From Niastella sp966211305 (GTDB lineage: Bacteria; Bacteroidota; Bacteroidia; Chitinophagales; Chitinophagaceae), in contig CBIHPC010000008.1 in NCBI GenBank assembly GCA_966211305.1, positions 1-64,000 of the forward strand: DNA of 64,000 bases. The letters are read 5' to 3'. The notes beneath the pieces are model-generated. The model made no database searches, was not told where the DNA came from, and saw only the letters and a list, made by a program, of their open reading frames with translations. Of this stretch, positions 30,001 to 39,269 are shown piece by piece (positions within the stretch are counted from its first letter, which is position 1; each line of letters begins with the position of its first letter). The position numbers and the translations under genes were made by a program.

Positions 30001-31129
30001 GGAACAAACCTGGGTGTGGATCAATGTAACGGATACAGGTATTGGCATTCCAACGGATAAAAAAGACCTCATATTCGACCGCTTCTTTCAAAACGATACC
30101 AGTGCATCGATACTTAACCAGGGCACCGGTATTGGTTTGTCGATAACAAAAGAGTTCATTAAACTACATGGGGGAAAAATACAGGTAGAAAGCGAGCCGG
30201 GTAAAGGGTGTGCATTTACGATCCAAATTCCGCTACAGCGTATTCATGAAGCTGTTGAAAAACAACCGGCCGTGCAGAAAGAACCGGAAGCTGCTAACAA
30301 TGGCGCATACAGTTTTCCGGCAGCAACGGACGAAAACAGCAGAAACGATGCGTTGCCGGTATTGCTGGTGGAAGACAATGATGATTTCAGGTTTTACCTT
30401 AAAGACAACCTGCGCGGCAGGTATAAAGTTATAGAGTCGGTCAATGGCAAAGATGGCTGGCAGAAAACGCTTTCCCAACATCCGCAACTGATAGTAAGTG
30501 ATGTGAGCATGCCTGAAATGGATGGCATTGAACTGGTAAAAAAAATAAAAGCGGATAAAAGAACAAGCCATATTCCGGTGATTCTGCTAACGGCCATGAC
30601 CGGCCAGGAACAGCAGATCAAAGGGTTGGAAACAGGGGCCAACGACTATATAACCAAACCATTCAACTTTGAGGTTTTAAATGCCAAAATAAAGAACCTG
30701 CTGCAGTTGCAGCGCACCATGCAAAGCACTTATACGAAGCAGTTAAAATTTGCGGCGCCTGAAGTGGAGATAGATTCCCCGGATGAAAAATTACTAACGA
30801 CAATCATCGGCTATCTTGAAAAAAACATCACCAACCCGCAATTGTCGGTAGAAAGCTTAAGCAGGCAGATAGGAATGAGCAGAAGCACCCTGTATACCAA
30901 ATTGCTTGAGCTGACCGGCGAAACCCCGGTAGAGTACATTCGTTCTTTTCGATTGAGCAAAGCGGTTGCCTTGATGGGAAAAAGCAATATGACCATTTCG
31001 GAGATCGCTTACCAGGTTGGGTTTACGACACCTAACTATTTTGCGAAATCGTTCAAGGGTAAGTTCAATATGCTTCCTTCTGAATTCATTGCAAAAATGA
31101 AAAAAGCCAGCCCGGGTAGCGATAGTTAA
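27032..31129 (+). CDS. Hybrid two-component system regulator (HTCS) of the xylan locus
   Basis: This 1365-residue one-protein sensor-regulator starts with signal MLKYIYIFWGSLLITYLNTR. About 14 two-component propeller repeats follow (IKDRYGLMWFGTDDGLEKYD type) and a Y_Y_Y domain, which together form the periplasmic sensor. A membrane segment lies near residue 785 (YAYIFYVLAIGGLLLY). Then come HisKA with NLSHDFRTPIS near 847 (phospho-His), an HATPase with DTGIGIP and GTGIGLSI, and a receiver (LLVEDNDDFRFYL near 1108; phospho-Asp in SDVSMPEMDG near 1156). An AraC-type HTH closes the protein (LSRQIGMSRSTLYTKL, FRLSKAVALMGKSN). It diverges from the GH3 operon and should activate PUL 1 on sensing a xylan-derived oligosaccharide. 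All key residues are intact. Confidence 0.96.
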   Translation: MLKYIYIFWGSLLITYLNTRAQTGPVNFTSLSTRDGLLSNSVNTIIKDRYGLMWFGTDDGLEKYDGTNFTAYRYQPGDTTSLRTNEVLALHEDRLGNLWVGTSGGGLSLYDRKNDKFLHYPVKTGTATLSGSDVIRGICSDYRGKIWIAQYEGLFMLDPETQSISKHLLRDAAGRPVKTTLLTIYEDSKQRLWIATDNGLFLYNIRLNSFRLYENDKTDEYSLQVNKIRAVTEDKWGNIWVGTSTGLSRLKPDGSGFIHYSYLNGNEINSIAADDQGLLWIGSFSGLYVYNIEAGTFSVYTHENGNHQSLSNKLVRCIFIDKQGIYWFGTFQGGICKYDKNLNLFNLTLSSSFQENRPDIAVITAMAENKSGAVLLGTNGNGLYEFDRRKNKVYPVNLSLKNVPAGTLTVLALQRTRNNKVYIGTYAHGVIIADQQTGACKQLVKGNGINGLTGNDIFCLFEDSKGYIWAGTNGDGITVLNNDRVIARYSPLPAGNGAVTLPINGYIRAIAEDAGGNIWIGTHGGGIAVFEPATGKWTIYTQENSQLPGNKIQCLHRDRKGKMWIGTFSGLAAFEAGKHLFTPYSEKDGLQNSMVYQIVEDATGRLWLSTNTGITQFDTDTKRFRNFTHLNGLQNSNYIRGAGCRLADGELLFSGLEGFNHFYPGRLTVNRNVPQVILTDLKISNKPVAAGNDAPIKEHISVADEIRLNYKQNFALSFVALNYTIPRQNHYAYKLDGFDKDWNYVGTASQASYTNLDPGEYIFRVKASNNDGIWSTKDTIIKIYVKPPFWRTTYAYIFYVLAIGGLLLYSRHKGISRIRKKFALEQERREVKRVQELDRMKLKFLTNLSHDFRTPISLIMGPVDQLIEDEATTGRLDKLNMIRRNARRLLNLVNQLLDFRKMEEHELKLQLSKGEFVSFLKEVTDSFRDMSERKHISFTFKSCIDRLDAFFDRDKIERILFNLLSNAFKFTLEGGHITVDLQKAESSDDQEQTWVWINVTDTGIGIPTDKKDLIFDRFFQNDTSASILNQGTGIGLSITKEFIKLHGGKIQVESEPGKGCAFTIQIPLQRIHEAVEKQPAVQKEPEAANNGAYSFPAATDENSRNDALPVLLVEDNDDFRFYLKDNLRGRYKVIESVNGKDGWQKTLSQHPQLIVSDVSMPEMDGIELVKKIKADKRTSHIPVILLTAMTGQEQQIKGLETGANDYITKPFNFEVLNAKIKNLLQLQRTMQSTYTKQLKFAAPEVEIDSPDEKLLTTIIGYLEKNITNPQLSVESLSRQIGMSRSTLYTKLLELTGETPVEYIRSFRLSKAVALMGKSNMTISEIAYQVGFTTPNYFAKSFKGKFNMLPSEFIAKMKKASPGSDS

Positions 31130-31189
31130 ACGGCATCCAGGTTCTTCTTCAAAAGAAAAATGCTGTTCCGTTTTCACGATACAAAAAAT

Positions 31190-31235
31190 ATGGGGCAAAA
31201 ACAGGTGGTAACCAATCCCTGTCTTTGCTCCCCAT
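31190..31235. terminator. Hairpin between convergent HTCS and T9SS genes
   Basis: ATGGGGCAAA and CAGG at 31190-31206 pair with CCTG and TTTGCTCCCCAT at 31217-31235, with small bulges. It stands in the 124-bp space between two convergent genes, where a shared terminator is expected. T-rich tails are short, so strength is uncertain. Confidence 0.6.
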
Positions 31236-31253
31236 TTAAAAATTGACGTTCAA

Positions 31254-33251
31254 CTATTTTTTCTCAGCCATAATCGTTTTATTCAATCCTTCATTGTTAA
31301 ATACCCGAACATAATAAACACCTTTGCTCATCCGGGCTACGTTCAGGGTAAATATGTTCTGCCCTTTTTCAGCGATAGCTCTTTGTTTTAGAAGGATGCG
31401 GCCTGTTATATCCATTACCTGGAGGTTAAGTTGTTGAGTTGCCGGGGTATTCACAAATACCTTCAAACAGGATTCCCTGGTTACAGAGGGCCGCATGCTT
31501 ACATCAACCGTATTATTACGATAAAATATAGCCAGCGTTTTGCTGTATACCCGGTTGCCGCCGGGCATCGATGCTTTGATACGGTAATACCACCTCCCGG
31601 CCTTCGGTAACTCGTCGGTAAACGAGTAATTGCTCTGCCTGCCGACTGCGGCTACCTCGCCAATATTCGAAAACTGGTAGGCATCCTGAGAACGCTCTAC
31701 CGTAAAGGCTAACGGCAACTGCGAAACGGGGCACTGCCATTGTAAGCTGATCCCAAACGGCGCCTGCCCGCCTTTGAGCGATAACAAAGGGCTGGCCAGT
31801 ACAATATCGAGCGGTACCTCATTACCCGAGCACATATTCAATGCGTTACCTGGCGGCACCTGGGTTCCCGTATAGTAATACACACCAGAGGAATAATTCT
31901 GTACGGTATCATGTGCGCCGGAGAACCAGGCGCCGGACCAACCCACATAAGCGGCAGTATCGCCCGGCGGACAAATAGCCCTGATAATATCGTTGCTGAT
32001 GATATTACCCTGTACGTACAGGTCGTTGATAACGGTAATGACGGCAACTCCAAATGTAGCAATGGTATTGTTATATAGATTGCCAAAGGCTTTTACAAAG
32101 CCCATGGAATTGATATTAATGAGCCCGTTATTGGTTACGTCGGTTACAACATTCAGTTTCCCGTCTACGGTTATAACCGATACGCCATAAACGCTTCCCG
32201 TATTGTTGGCCAGGCCGGCACTGCCATGAACGGTCATTGTACCGGTGCTACCGATATTCAATATACTGTTGTTGATCGCATTTCCCGTAACAGTTAACAG
32301 GCCATGGATGGCAACTGTATCTGAACCGGTGGCCGTGGGGGTGGAACCATTTATGAAATTACCGCCAACAGTTACTACACCCGAACTTCCAACCGTAAAA
32401 TGTCCGGTACCGGAAGTCATGGCAGAAGTGCTTACAGTTGCGTCGTTAAATGAGAGGTTTCCGCTAACATTCAAAGCACCGTTCACATTCAGGGAAGTAT
32501 AAGGGGGATTTGTAGTGGAGGCTATGCCGTTATAAGGGTAAGGGTTACCCGCACACGCGCTTGTAACCGCAGTGGAACCATTGCCGTTCACAGTAAGGTT
32601 AACAGCCTGCATGGTTCCCCCGTTTTCCACCTCAATCCGGCTGTATGCATATTCTACCAGGAAGTTCGTTCCGTTCACTATGAGGGTTCCGCCATTGTGC
32701 ACATAAATAATACCCCTGGGGCCTAATACATTATCATTGCCATTGAGGGTTACGGTAGCGCCGCTGTAAACGTGCAGAAACACCCAGTTCTTGAACCGTT
32801 TGGCAGAACTGCCACCTGCCAGGTTGCCGTTTACCGTTAAAGAACCGTGGCAGTCGATGATCATGGCCTGGCTGGTGAGCCCCGCAGCGGAAACGCACGG
32901 ATAATAATTATTATTGGTGCCTATATTGCCATCGCCCAGGAAATTACCGCCAATGGTAAGTGCGCCGCCTGGTGCTATGCTGATGTATGAAGGTTGATCG
33001 AGCCAGGAAAAATTACCCGTAATATCGACGTTGGCGCTGCTGCCAAGGGAGAGTGTGGTATTTGCGCCTGAAACAGAAGCCGAAGGGTATGTGACAGTTG
33101 AATTAAGCGACACTGTTTGCCCTGCAGTCAGGTTCAACTGCGCCTGCAACGTGTAATAAGGAATGAACAACGTGCATATTAATAAGGAAAAAATAATAGC
33201 ATAACGCCGCCATAAATACTGGCGTTTGCAAAGAAAAATAATAAGTGACAT
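31254..33251 (-). CDS. T9SS-exported repeat protein with C-terminal sorting domain
   Basis: The open frame starts at 33311, but the ATG at 33251 precedes a good signal (basic KRQYLWRRY, then IIFSLLICTLFIPYYTLQA), giving 665 residues. About 450 residues consist of repeated strands such as GALTIGGNF, GSLTVNGNL, GTLIVNGTNF, GALNVSGNLSF and GLLTVTGNAI, which suggests a beta-helix. An FN3-like domain follows (SLQWQCPVSQLPLAFTVERS to RVYSKTLAIF). The last 80 residues (LNLQVMDITGRILLKQRAI, MSKGVYYVRVF) are a type A type IX secretion sorting domain. It is therefore a large secreted or surface-anchored protein, possibly adhesive. Its role in relation to the flanking polysaccharide loci is unknown. Confidence 0.85.
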   Translation of the reverse strand: MSLIIFLCKRQYLWRRYAIIFSLLICTLFIPYYTLQAQLNLTAGQTVSLNSTVTYPSASVSGANTTLSLGSSANVDITGNFSWLDQPSYISIAPGGALTIGGNFLGDGNIGTNNNYYPCVSAAGLTSQAMIIDCHGSLTVNGNLAGGSSAKRFKNWVFLHVYSGATVTLNGNDNVLGPRGIIYVHNGGTLIVNGTNFLVEYAYSRIEVENGGTMQAVNLTVNGNGSTAVTSACAGNPYPYNGIASTTNPPYTSLNVNGALNVSGNLSFNDATVSTSAMTSGTGHFTVGSSGVVTVGGNFINGSTPTATGSDTVAIHGLLTVTGNAINNSILNIGSTGTMTVHGSAGLANNTGSVYGVSVITVDGKLNVVTDVTNNGLININSMGFVKAFGNLYNNTIATFGVAVITVINDLYVQGNIISNDIIRAICPPGDTAAYVGWSGAWFSGAHDTVQNYSSGVYYYTGTQVPPGNALNMCSGNEVPLDIVLASPLLSLKGGQAPFGISLQWQCPVSQLPLAFTVERSQDAYQFSNIGEVAAVGRQSNYSFTDELPKAGRWYYRIKASMPGGNRVYSKTLAIFYRNNTVDVSMRPSVTRESCLKVFVNTPATQQLNLQVMDITGRILLKQRAIAEKGQNIFTLNVARMSKGVYYVRVFNNEGLNKTIMAEKK

Positions 33252-33526
33252 AGGTGTATAGGGGTTTGGATTAAATAGAATAATGGGAAAAACCGCCCCT
33301 GAAGACGGCATTTATTAGTTACACGAATAGGGCGAAACGGATATCGGATATTAAAATTTTTTCGGGCCATGCAACAATGCGGGTGTGATCATTCGCTTAA
33401 ATAATAACACGTAAACAAATAACTTACAACTCGCTATGATTATATTGAATTCTTATTGCATAAATGCAAGTAGGCGATTTTATTTCGCAGTGGGAGTAGT
33501 AATAGTTGGAAAATGTGGCAAAAAAA
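33252..33526 (-). other. Spacer carrying the promoter of the T9SS protein gene
   Basis: This A+T-rich, non-coding spacer lies between the operon 2a terminator and the T9SS gene start. It should contain that gene's promoter, but no clear TAnnTTTG box was identified on the minus strand. Nothing else is seen in it. Confidence 0.4.
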
Positions 33527-33556
33527 AGGCCGCCCAAATTACTTTTAAGGCGGCCT
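33527..33556 (-). terminator. Intrinsic terminator of the GH31-SusC-SusD-lipoprotein operon
   Basis: On the minus strand AGGCCGCC (33556-33549) pairs with GGCGGCCT (33534-33527) across a 14-nt loop and is followed by a run of seven T. It lies 22 bp after the lipoprotein stop codon, which fixes the end of operon 2a. Confidence 0.9.
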
Positions 33557-33577
33557 CACTACCTGAATAGCGCTGAT

Positions 33578-34402
33578 CTAATGCGTATCGTAGTACTCCT
33601 TTGTTATATAATTGTAGATGTACCAATTACTGGCATCTTTTTTAGCAATGAGTTGCATGGTGCTGTCGGTAAGTGTTCTAACCGTCATTCTTGCATTCCA
33701 GTTGGCTACCTGGCCACCCTGCGCTTTGTCGTGCAAAACCTGGGCATCAATAGTCGCCAGCTCATTTGTAGCCGGGTACACCATGAATTTACCTGTTCCC
33801 GAAAATTCGGGGAACATTTTATTATTGGCGCTAAAATTTGCATTACCAATTAAATCAAAAGTCATGGTACCATAATCGCCTGCTGAAACGCCGGCCCAGG
33901 GGATATCTTTAAACGCAGGGTCCCATACCCATCCCGGGCCCGCAAAGTAAAATGGCCCCTTAAAATATTTGCTCACCCCATTTGCATCCAGATCCAGAAC
34001 CCATGTTTTCGATTCTCCCAGGCCACCGGTGAGTTTGATCCACATTGGGTCGCTTACGGTATTTTGATCAATAGTGTTTATTGTTACAAGCGTTGTATCG
34101 GCCAGCACAAGACCTCCCGCGCTTTCCACACCGTACACAAATTTGTAAGTTCCGGGGAAAGGAACATTGGTAGTATCTTTTAACTTTATTGATTGTCCAA
34201 AAGGGGTAACCCAATATGGAGTAAGACCCGGCGTTAAACTTGTTAAAACAATATCATTAGGATTTGCCGATGAAGGTTCAATAGTGAACTTCAGTTCGTC
34301 CTTTTTGGCCAATGCACCCAATTCAAATATTTCAGGCTTGCACGAAGAATACAGCAGTGCCGCTCCTAAAAATGCAAGGCCTATTATCAATTTATTTTTC
34401 AT
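33578..34402 (-). CDS. Putative surface glycan-binding lipoprotein of the GH31-SusCD operon
   Basis: This 274-residue protein has lipoprotein signal MKNKLIIGLAFLGAALLYSS followed by CKP. Residues 35-110 (FTIEPSSANPNDIVLTSLTP, then TPYWVTPFGQSIK and GTYKFVYGVESAGGLVLADT) look like a PKD/Ig-type sandwich. The rest (ESKTWVLDLDANGVSKYFKG, FYFAGPGWVWDPAFKDIPWA, FSGTGKFMVYPAT) is rich in aromatic residues, as expected for carbohydrate-binding faces. I do not recognise a named family with certainty. It follows SusD by 30 bp as the last gene of the operon, the place usually occupied by a SusE/F or SGBP-B-type protein that holds polysaccharide at the cell surface. Confidence 0.75.
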   Translation of the reverse strand: MKNKLIIGLAFLGAALLYSSCKPEIFELGALAKKDELKFTIEPSSANPNDIVLTSLTPGLTPYWVTPFGQSIKLKDTTNVPFPGTYKFVYGVESAGGLVLADTTLVTINTIDQNTVSDPMWIKLTGGLGESKTWVLDLDANGVSKYFKGPFYFAGPGWVWDPAFKDIPWAGVSAGDYGTMTFDLIGNANFSANNKMFPEFSGTGKFMVYPATNELATIDAQVLHDKAQGGQVANWNARMTVRTLTDSTMQLIAKKDASNWYIYNYITKEYYDTH

Positions 34403-34432
34403 TTACTTTTATTTTTAGTTGTGACAGATCTG

Positions 34433-36019
34433 TTACCAGCCGGCATTTTGTTTCAATGTACCTGAGGATAAAGTAATCTGGTCGTTAGGTATTTGCTGAA
34501 ACCCACGGGTTGCTTTAATGTTTGCCTCTAATTTTGAAGCAGAAGGTGGATTTGAAGTACCGTCCTGGAAGTATGATACAGTTGTATTTGCAGCAATCGT
34601 TGAAGCTGCTGCATCGACGCCCTGGCGCAATAGATCCCAATACCGCAGCCCTTCCCCCGCAAATTCCAACCGGCGTTCCGCTAAAATTTCTGCTTCGGAA
34701 ACAACAGCGGCAGGAGCAGCTGAAGGATCGGCTCTAAGACGTACCTGGTTGTAATAGCTTACGGCGTTGGGGCTTCCCAGTTCTGCAGCCATCAACAGAA
34801 CATCTGAATAGCGAATGACGAAAAAGTCCTGGTACTGCCCGGTTTGAAAATTGGAAACAATAGAATTTCCATTCTGATCGCACTGCATTGCATATTTTTT
34901 CATAAAATACCCTGTGTATTCGCGACAGTCACTTGATTTGGTGTAAGCAAGATTTTCGTCGGCTATCGATATGATGGTAGCAAAACGCCGTGTATCGGAT
35001 GAAGGATAAAGCCCCCAAAGGTTAGGGTCAACAGTACAGGCGCCCCACCCTGCCTGGTAAGGATAAATGCTTTGCGAACGTATTCCTTCCATTACCATCC
35101 ACCTGTTCCCGGTAGCATCTGCAGACCAGTTGTCTGTTGAAGAATATTTAATCGCAAATACTACTTCCGGATTATCTTCACCCGCATAAGCAACATTTTT
35201 TGCCGTTGAAGCTGCCGGCCATAAAGTGGTGAAATCGCTTACCAATGAATGTGCGCTATGGGCAATTACATCTTCTACTGCAGCCAAAGCGGTAGCTGCC
35301 GTTTCGCCGGCAATAGTACTTTTGCCATATAAACCGGCATAGTACAGGTAAGCGCGCGCCAATAAAGATTCCGCAGCCCATTTGGTTATTCTTCCGCTGG
35401 GTACGGTTTTGTAAGAAGCCGAAGGAAGACTATCCGAAGCTTCACGTAAGTCGGTCATGATCTGAGTAAACGTTTCTTCGGGACCGGCCTGCGGCACATT
35501 GGCAATGGTCGGTGTTATAACCAGGGGAACATTCTCGAACAGCCGAACCAGGTCCAGATAACAGTAAGCACGAATGAATTTCGCTTCGGCGGCATATTTT
35601 GTTCTTAACGCAATACTGTCGCCCCATGCAACCTTATCAATGTTCTCCAGTAATACATTACAGCGGTAAATGGTTTGGTAATACGCTTTCCATCCCCCGC
35701 TATGAAATGAAACATCCGAAGGTGAAATTGATTTATCAAATTCATCTACCATTGCCCATCCATACCCGTCGAAAGTTCCCGTGCCGCCAAAACTGTTGTC
35801 AGAGAAAACCTCCAGCAAAGCGGGGATGGCATCATTGTTATAGATCTGATTAAGCCCATTGTAACAACCAGTCAGGGCAGTATAAGCTTCAGAAGGCGTT
35901 TTATAATACGTGATATTGGTCTGTTTAGCATCGGTCAATTCGCTCGTGAGAAATTTTTTGCACGAATTGAATGTTATTATTGCAACGGCTGCAACTATGA
36001 TGATTCTATATCTTTTCAT
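34433..36019 (-). CDS. SusD/RagB-family outer-membrane lipoprotein
   Basis: This 528-residue protein has signal MKRYRIIIVAAVAIITFNS with lipobox SCKKFL. Family features include TPSEAYTALTGCYNGLNQIY and AEAKFIRAYCYLDLVRLFEN followed by VPLV in the TPR region. Later come SDVLLMAAELGSPNAVSYYN and ILAERRLEFAGEGLRYWDLL, with the TLKQNAGW end. It follows the SusC gene by 18 bp and forms the lid of that transporter. By association with an alpha-xylosidase-type GH31, its ligand may be a xyloglucan oligosaccharide. Confidence 0.95.
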   Translation of the reverse strand: MKRYRIIIVAAVAIITFNSCKKFLTSELTDAKQTNITYYKTPSEAYTALTGCYNGLNQIYNNDAIPALLEVFSDNSFGGTGTFDGYGWAMVDEFDKSISPSDVSFHSGGWKAYYQTIYRCNVLLENIDKVAWGDSIALRTKYAAEAKFIRAYCYLDLVRLFENVPLVITPTIANVPQAGPEETFTQIMTDLREASDSLPSASYKTVPSGRITKWAAESLLARAYLYYAGLYGKSTIAGETAATALAAVEDVIAHSAHSLVSDFTTLWPAASTAKNVAYAGEDNPEVVFAIKYSSTDNWSADATGNRWMVMEGIRSQSIYPYQAGWGACTVDPNLWGLYPSSDTRRFATIISIADENLAYTKSSDCREYTGYFMKKYAMQCDQNGNSIVSNFQTGQYQDFFVIRYSDVLLMAAELGSPNAVSYYNQVRLRADPSAAPAAVVSEAEILAERRLEFAGEGLRYWDLLRQGVDAAASTIAANTTVSYFQDGTSNPPSASKLEANIKATRGFQQIPNDQITLSSGTLKQNAGW

Positions 36020-36037
36020 GATTTTTCTTTTTCACAA

Positions 36038-39000
36038 TTAGAAAATAATGTTTACACCTGCCATGTAAACCTTTGGGCGTGGATAAAATCCATTGTCAAC
36101 ACCCTGTCCAAAAAAATAAGTGCCGCTTGCATCTGCCGAAGAAGCACCAACCTCAGGATCCATACCACTGTATTTTGTAAAAGTGACCAGGTTCTGAGCG
36201 GCTACATATAAGCGGAACTGGCTTAAATTTTTCCATCTTATAAGTTTTGCCACATTGTACCCAAGGGTAATGTTTGAAACTCTTAAATAGCTTCCATCAT
36301 GAATATAGAGATCTGAAAATTCTACCCAGTTCGAACTGTTTTGCGTTATGCGGGGCATTTTATTCGAAGTTCCCTCCCCATGCCAGCGGCTAAGAATGTC
36401 GGTTGTATGGTTAGCCCATTGACCTGGCGAACGATATGACTGAACGATTTTATTACCTGCTACCCCATTGGTTGTTACAGAAAGATCGAAGTTTTTATAG
36501 TTTGCTGAAAATCTGAAACCAAAAATATGATGCGGATTGGGATCACCGATATTGGTTTTATCTTTTGCGTCAATTACTCCATCGCCATTATAATCTACCA
36601 GTTTCAGATCACCGGGTTGTGCATTCGGTTGAAGTAATCCGTTTTTACCGGTCCATGCCTCTACATCGGCATTATTCTGAAAGATCCCTGCGGTTTTATA
36701 ACCCCAGAAATAACCAATTGGATTTCCTGCAGCGGCACGGAAGAATTCAGGGCCATTGACAAATAAACTGTTTGTGCCACCGTGAATGATCCCATCGGCA
36801 GTTGGAATATTGTTCACTACATTTTTATTGTAGGCATAAGAACCGGAAACATTATAGGTAAAATCGTTGCCAACATTTCCGTTATAAGATAACTGGAGTT
36901 CGATCCCTTTATTGGTAACATCTCCGCCATTGATGTATGGAGGATTGCTAACACCGGCAGTTGCCAGCAAAGGCGCTGCAATTAACCAGTCTTTGGTGGT
37001 TTTGTTGTACAGGTCGAGGCTCATGTCTAACTTATTATTCAGGAACCGGGCGTCGATACCGATATTGGTTTGACGGGAACTTTCCCATTTGGTATTTTCA
37101 ACACCAATTGTTGAAGGATACGAACCCTGTGTTAAAGTAGTATTATCGCTGCCGAAATTGTACCGGGCATTCGATAAGGAAATTAAAGACAGGTAATTGA
37201 AAGCAGCAATTCCATCGTTACCATTCGTACCCCAGCTTGCCCTTACTTTCAGGAAATTCAACCAGCTGTTGGTAGATGTCATGAAATCTTCATTGCTTGC
37301 CACCCAACCGGCAGAAAATGACGGGAAATATCCCCATTGCTTACCAGGAGCAAACATGGTAGAACCATCGGCACGGAAAACAGCGGAAATCAGGTATTTT
37401 TCTTTAAAACTGTAATTCACCCGACCGAAGAAGGAAGATTGTGCATACACTGCATTGGCATTTCCGCTAAGCGACATGCTATTAGTGACGGTTTGCCTGT
37501 TGGCTGCCGAAGTATCTGCACTCATTGTAATTGAAGTTACCGCGGAATTACTCAGATAACCACGATCAAAAGAGCCAAATAAAGTAGCTCCTGTATTACT
37601 TCCGCTCAACCATGTTCCCTGGTATTTTCTAACCGCACTACCGGCCAAAACATCAAATTTGTGCTCTTTAATGTTAAAAAGGTAGTTGATCGTATTATCA
37701 AAGTTCCAGGTATATCCCTGAGAGCCGCCCTGGCTGATGTTTTCATAATCGTTATAAGCGTATATTGACAACCTGTCGTACTGTGGCCGGTAGCTATGAT
37801 TGGCTGAAGAAGAATAATTCAAACCGAAGACCGTTCTTATTCTTAAGTTTTTGATGGGCTGCAGCTCAGCATAAACATCTCCCACCAATCTTTGTGTTTT
37901 GCTTTCATTCTGATTATTGTATTGCATCAGTGCATAAGGATTCGCTTCGGTATTATTCCAGACACCGCCATTATATACAGTAGAATTGATACTGCTTAAG
38001 TATTTACCGTTTTCATCGTACATAGCCAATAAGGGGCTTGTACCGATTGCGGCGGCCAATACGTTACCGGAATATAATCCACCATCGGCAACGCCTTTTT
38101 GATTGATAAAGGAAAAAGTGAGATGCTCGCCTATTTTCAAAGCTCCGTCGTACATTTTGCGTTCGGTGTTTGCACGGAAATTGATACGTTTATAATTTGA
38201 AAGCTTTGAACCGCCAATGATCCCACCCTGTTCGGTATATGAACCACCCAATGAGTAAGATGATACGTCAGATCCGCCATTAGCGGCTAACGTGTAATTC
38301 TGAATCGGCACATTGGAAGAAAATAGCTGGTTTAACCAGTCGGTTCCATGAGCTGGCAAAATGCTGCTCCCTTTGGCTAAATCGTCAATTTGTGCCTGCG
38401 TGAACAGCGGCGCCTTACCACTATTAATGGCTGCTTCATTTTGCATGGTAGCGTATTGCTCAGCGTTCAGCAAAGGCAGTTTACGGCCAATGTTTTGAAC
38501 TCCGTAATAAGCATCAAATGAGATCTGCCCTTCTTTTTTTCCCGATTTTCCGCTTCGTGTTGTGATCAAAACAACACCGTTTGCACCATTGATACCATAG
38601 ATGGCGCATGATGCAGCATCTTTTAAAATGTCAACTGAAGCAATGTCTGAATTGTTTAAATAGGTAATGTCATTTGTAATAACCCCATCCACAACATAAA
38701 GGGGACTTGAGTTCCCGATAGTTCCGGCGCCGCGGATATTTACCTTAAAGCCGCCGCCGGGTTGCCCTGAGACAGAGGTAATGTTAACACCGGCTGCCTG
38801 TCCCTGCAATGCCTGTAAAGCATTTGTTGTGTTTAATTTGGCAAGGTCTTCCCCTTTTACCTGAGAAGTAGCGCCCGTAACCAATTTTTTCTTTTGAGTG
38901 CCATAACCGATAACGATGACGTTTTCCAGTTGATTAACAGCTTCCTGTAACCGGATCATCAGGTCGCCCGAACCGGCTTTAATATCCTGGCTGGTAAAGC

Positions 39001-39250
39001 CGATAGCACTGATTACAAGAACATCTTCGGGCGATGCATCGATCATAAACTTTCCGGCAGCATCCGTAACGGTTGAACGGTTGGTTGTCTTTACCGTAAC
39101 CGTTGCACCCGGAACCGGTGCGGCCTGTTGATCTACTACGGTACCACTCACTTTTGCTGATTGCGCAAAAGCATTGGTGTTTGCGAGGAATACAAGTAAA
39201 ATACTCCACAGCATCATTTTTCGCAAGCGAATCGTTTTGGTTGGTTTCAT
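36038..39250 (-). CDS. SusC/RagA-family TonB-dependent transporter
   Basis: This 1070-residue protein has a signal ending LVFLANTNAFAQ. A carboxypeptidase-regulatory-like domain follows (VSGTVVDQQAAPVPGATVTV to DLMIRLQEAV). The plug has VIGYGTQKKKLVTGATSQVK, VNIRGAGTIG and LKDAASCAIYGINGANGVVL. A full barrel ends KVYMAGVNIIF. It transports oligosaccharides across the outer membrane with its SusD partner downstream. It begins 19 bp after the GH31 stop, so the enzyme and transporter share one message that starts at promoter C. Confidence 0.96.
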   Translation of the reverse strand: MKPTKTIRLRKMMLWSILLVFLANTNAFAQSAKVSGTVVDQQAAPVPGATVTVKTTNRSTVTDAAGKFMIDASPEDVLVISAIGFTSQDIKAGSGDLMIRLQEAVNQLENVIVIGYGTQKKKLVTGATSQVKGEDLAKLNTTNALQALQGQAAGVNITSVSGQPGGGFKVNIRGAGTIGNSSPLYVVDGVITNDITYLNNSDIASVDILKDAASCAIYGINGANGVVLITTRSGKSGKKEGQISFDAYYGVQNIGRKLPLLNAEQYATMQNEAAINSGKAPLFTQAQIDDLAKGSSILPAHGTDWLNQLFSSNVPIQNYTLAANGGSDVSSYSLGGSYTEQGGIIGGSKLSNYKRINFRANTERKMYDGALKIGEHLTFSFINQKGVADGGLYSGNVLAAAIGTSPLLAMYDENGKYLSSINSTVYNGGVWNNTEANPYALMQYNNQNESKTQRLVGDVYAELQPIKNLRIRTVFGLNYSSSANHSYRPQYDRLSIYAYNDYENISQGGSQGYTWNFDNTINYLFNIKEHKFDVLAGSAVRKYQGTWLSGSNTGATLFGSFDRGYLSNSAVTSITMSADTSAANRQTVTNSMSLSGNANAVYAQSSFFGRVNYSFKEKYLISAVFRADGSTMFAPGKQWGYFPSFSAGWVASNEDFMTSTNSWLNFLKVRASWGTNGNDGIAAFNYLSLISLSNARYNFGSDNTTLTQGSYPSTIGVENTKWESSRQTNIGIDARFLNNKLDMSLDLYNKTTKDWLIAAPLLATAGVSNPPYINGGDVTNKGIELQLSYNGNVGNDFTYNVSGSYAYNKNVVNNIPTADGIIHGGTNSLFVNGPEFFRAAAGNPIGYFWGYKTAGIFQNNADVEAWTGKNGLLQPNAQPGDLKLVDYNGDGVIDAKDKTNIGDPNPHHIFGFRFSANYKNFDLSVTTNGVAGNKIVQSYRSPGQWANHTTDILSRWHGEGTSNKMPRITQNSSNWVEFSDLYIHDGSYLRVSNITLGYNVAKLIRWKNLSQFRLYVAAQNLVTFTKYSGMDPEVGASSADASGTYFFGQGVDNGFYPRPKVYMAGVNIIF

Positions 39251-39269
39251 ATTAAATTGTTTAGCTTAA

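Noticed and set aside
29455..30072. Minus-strand open frame of 205 codons opposite the HTCS histidine kinase region
   Set aside because: Serine-rich low-complexity product antisense to conserved HisKA/HATPase sequence; no independent support.
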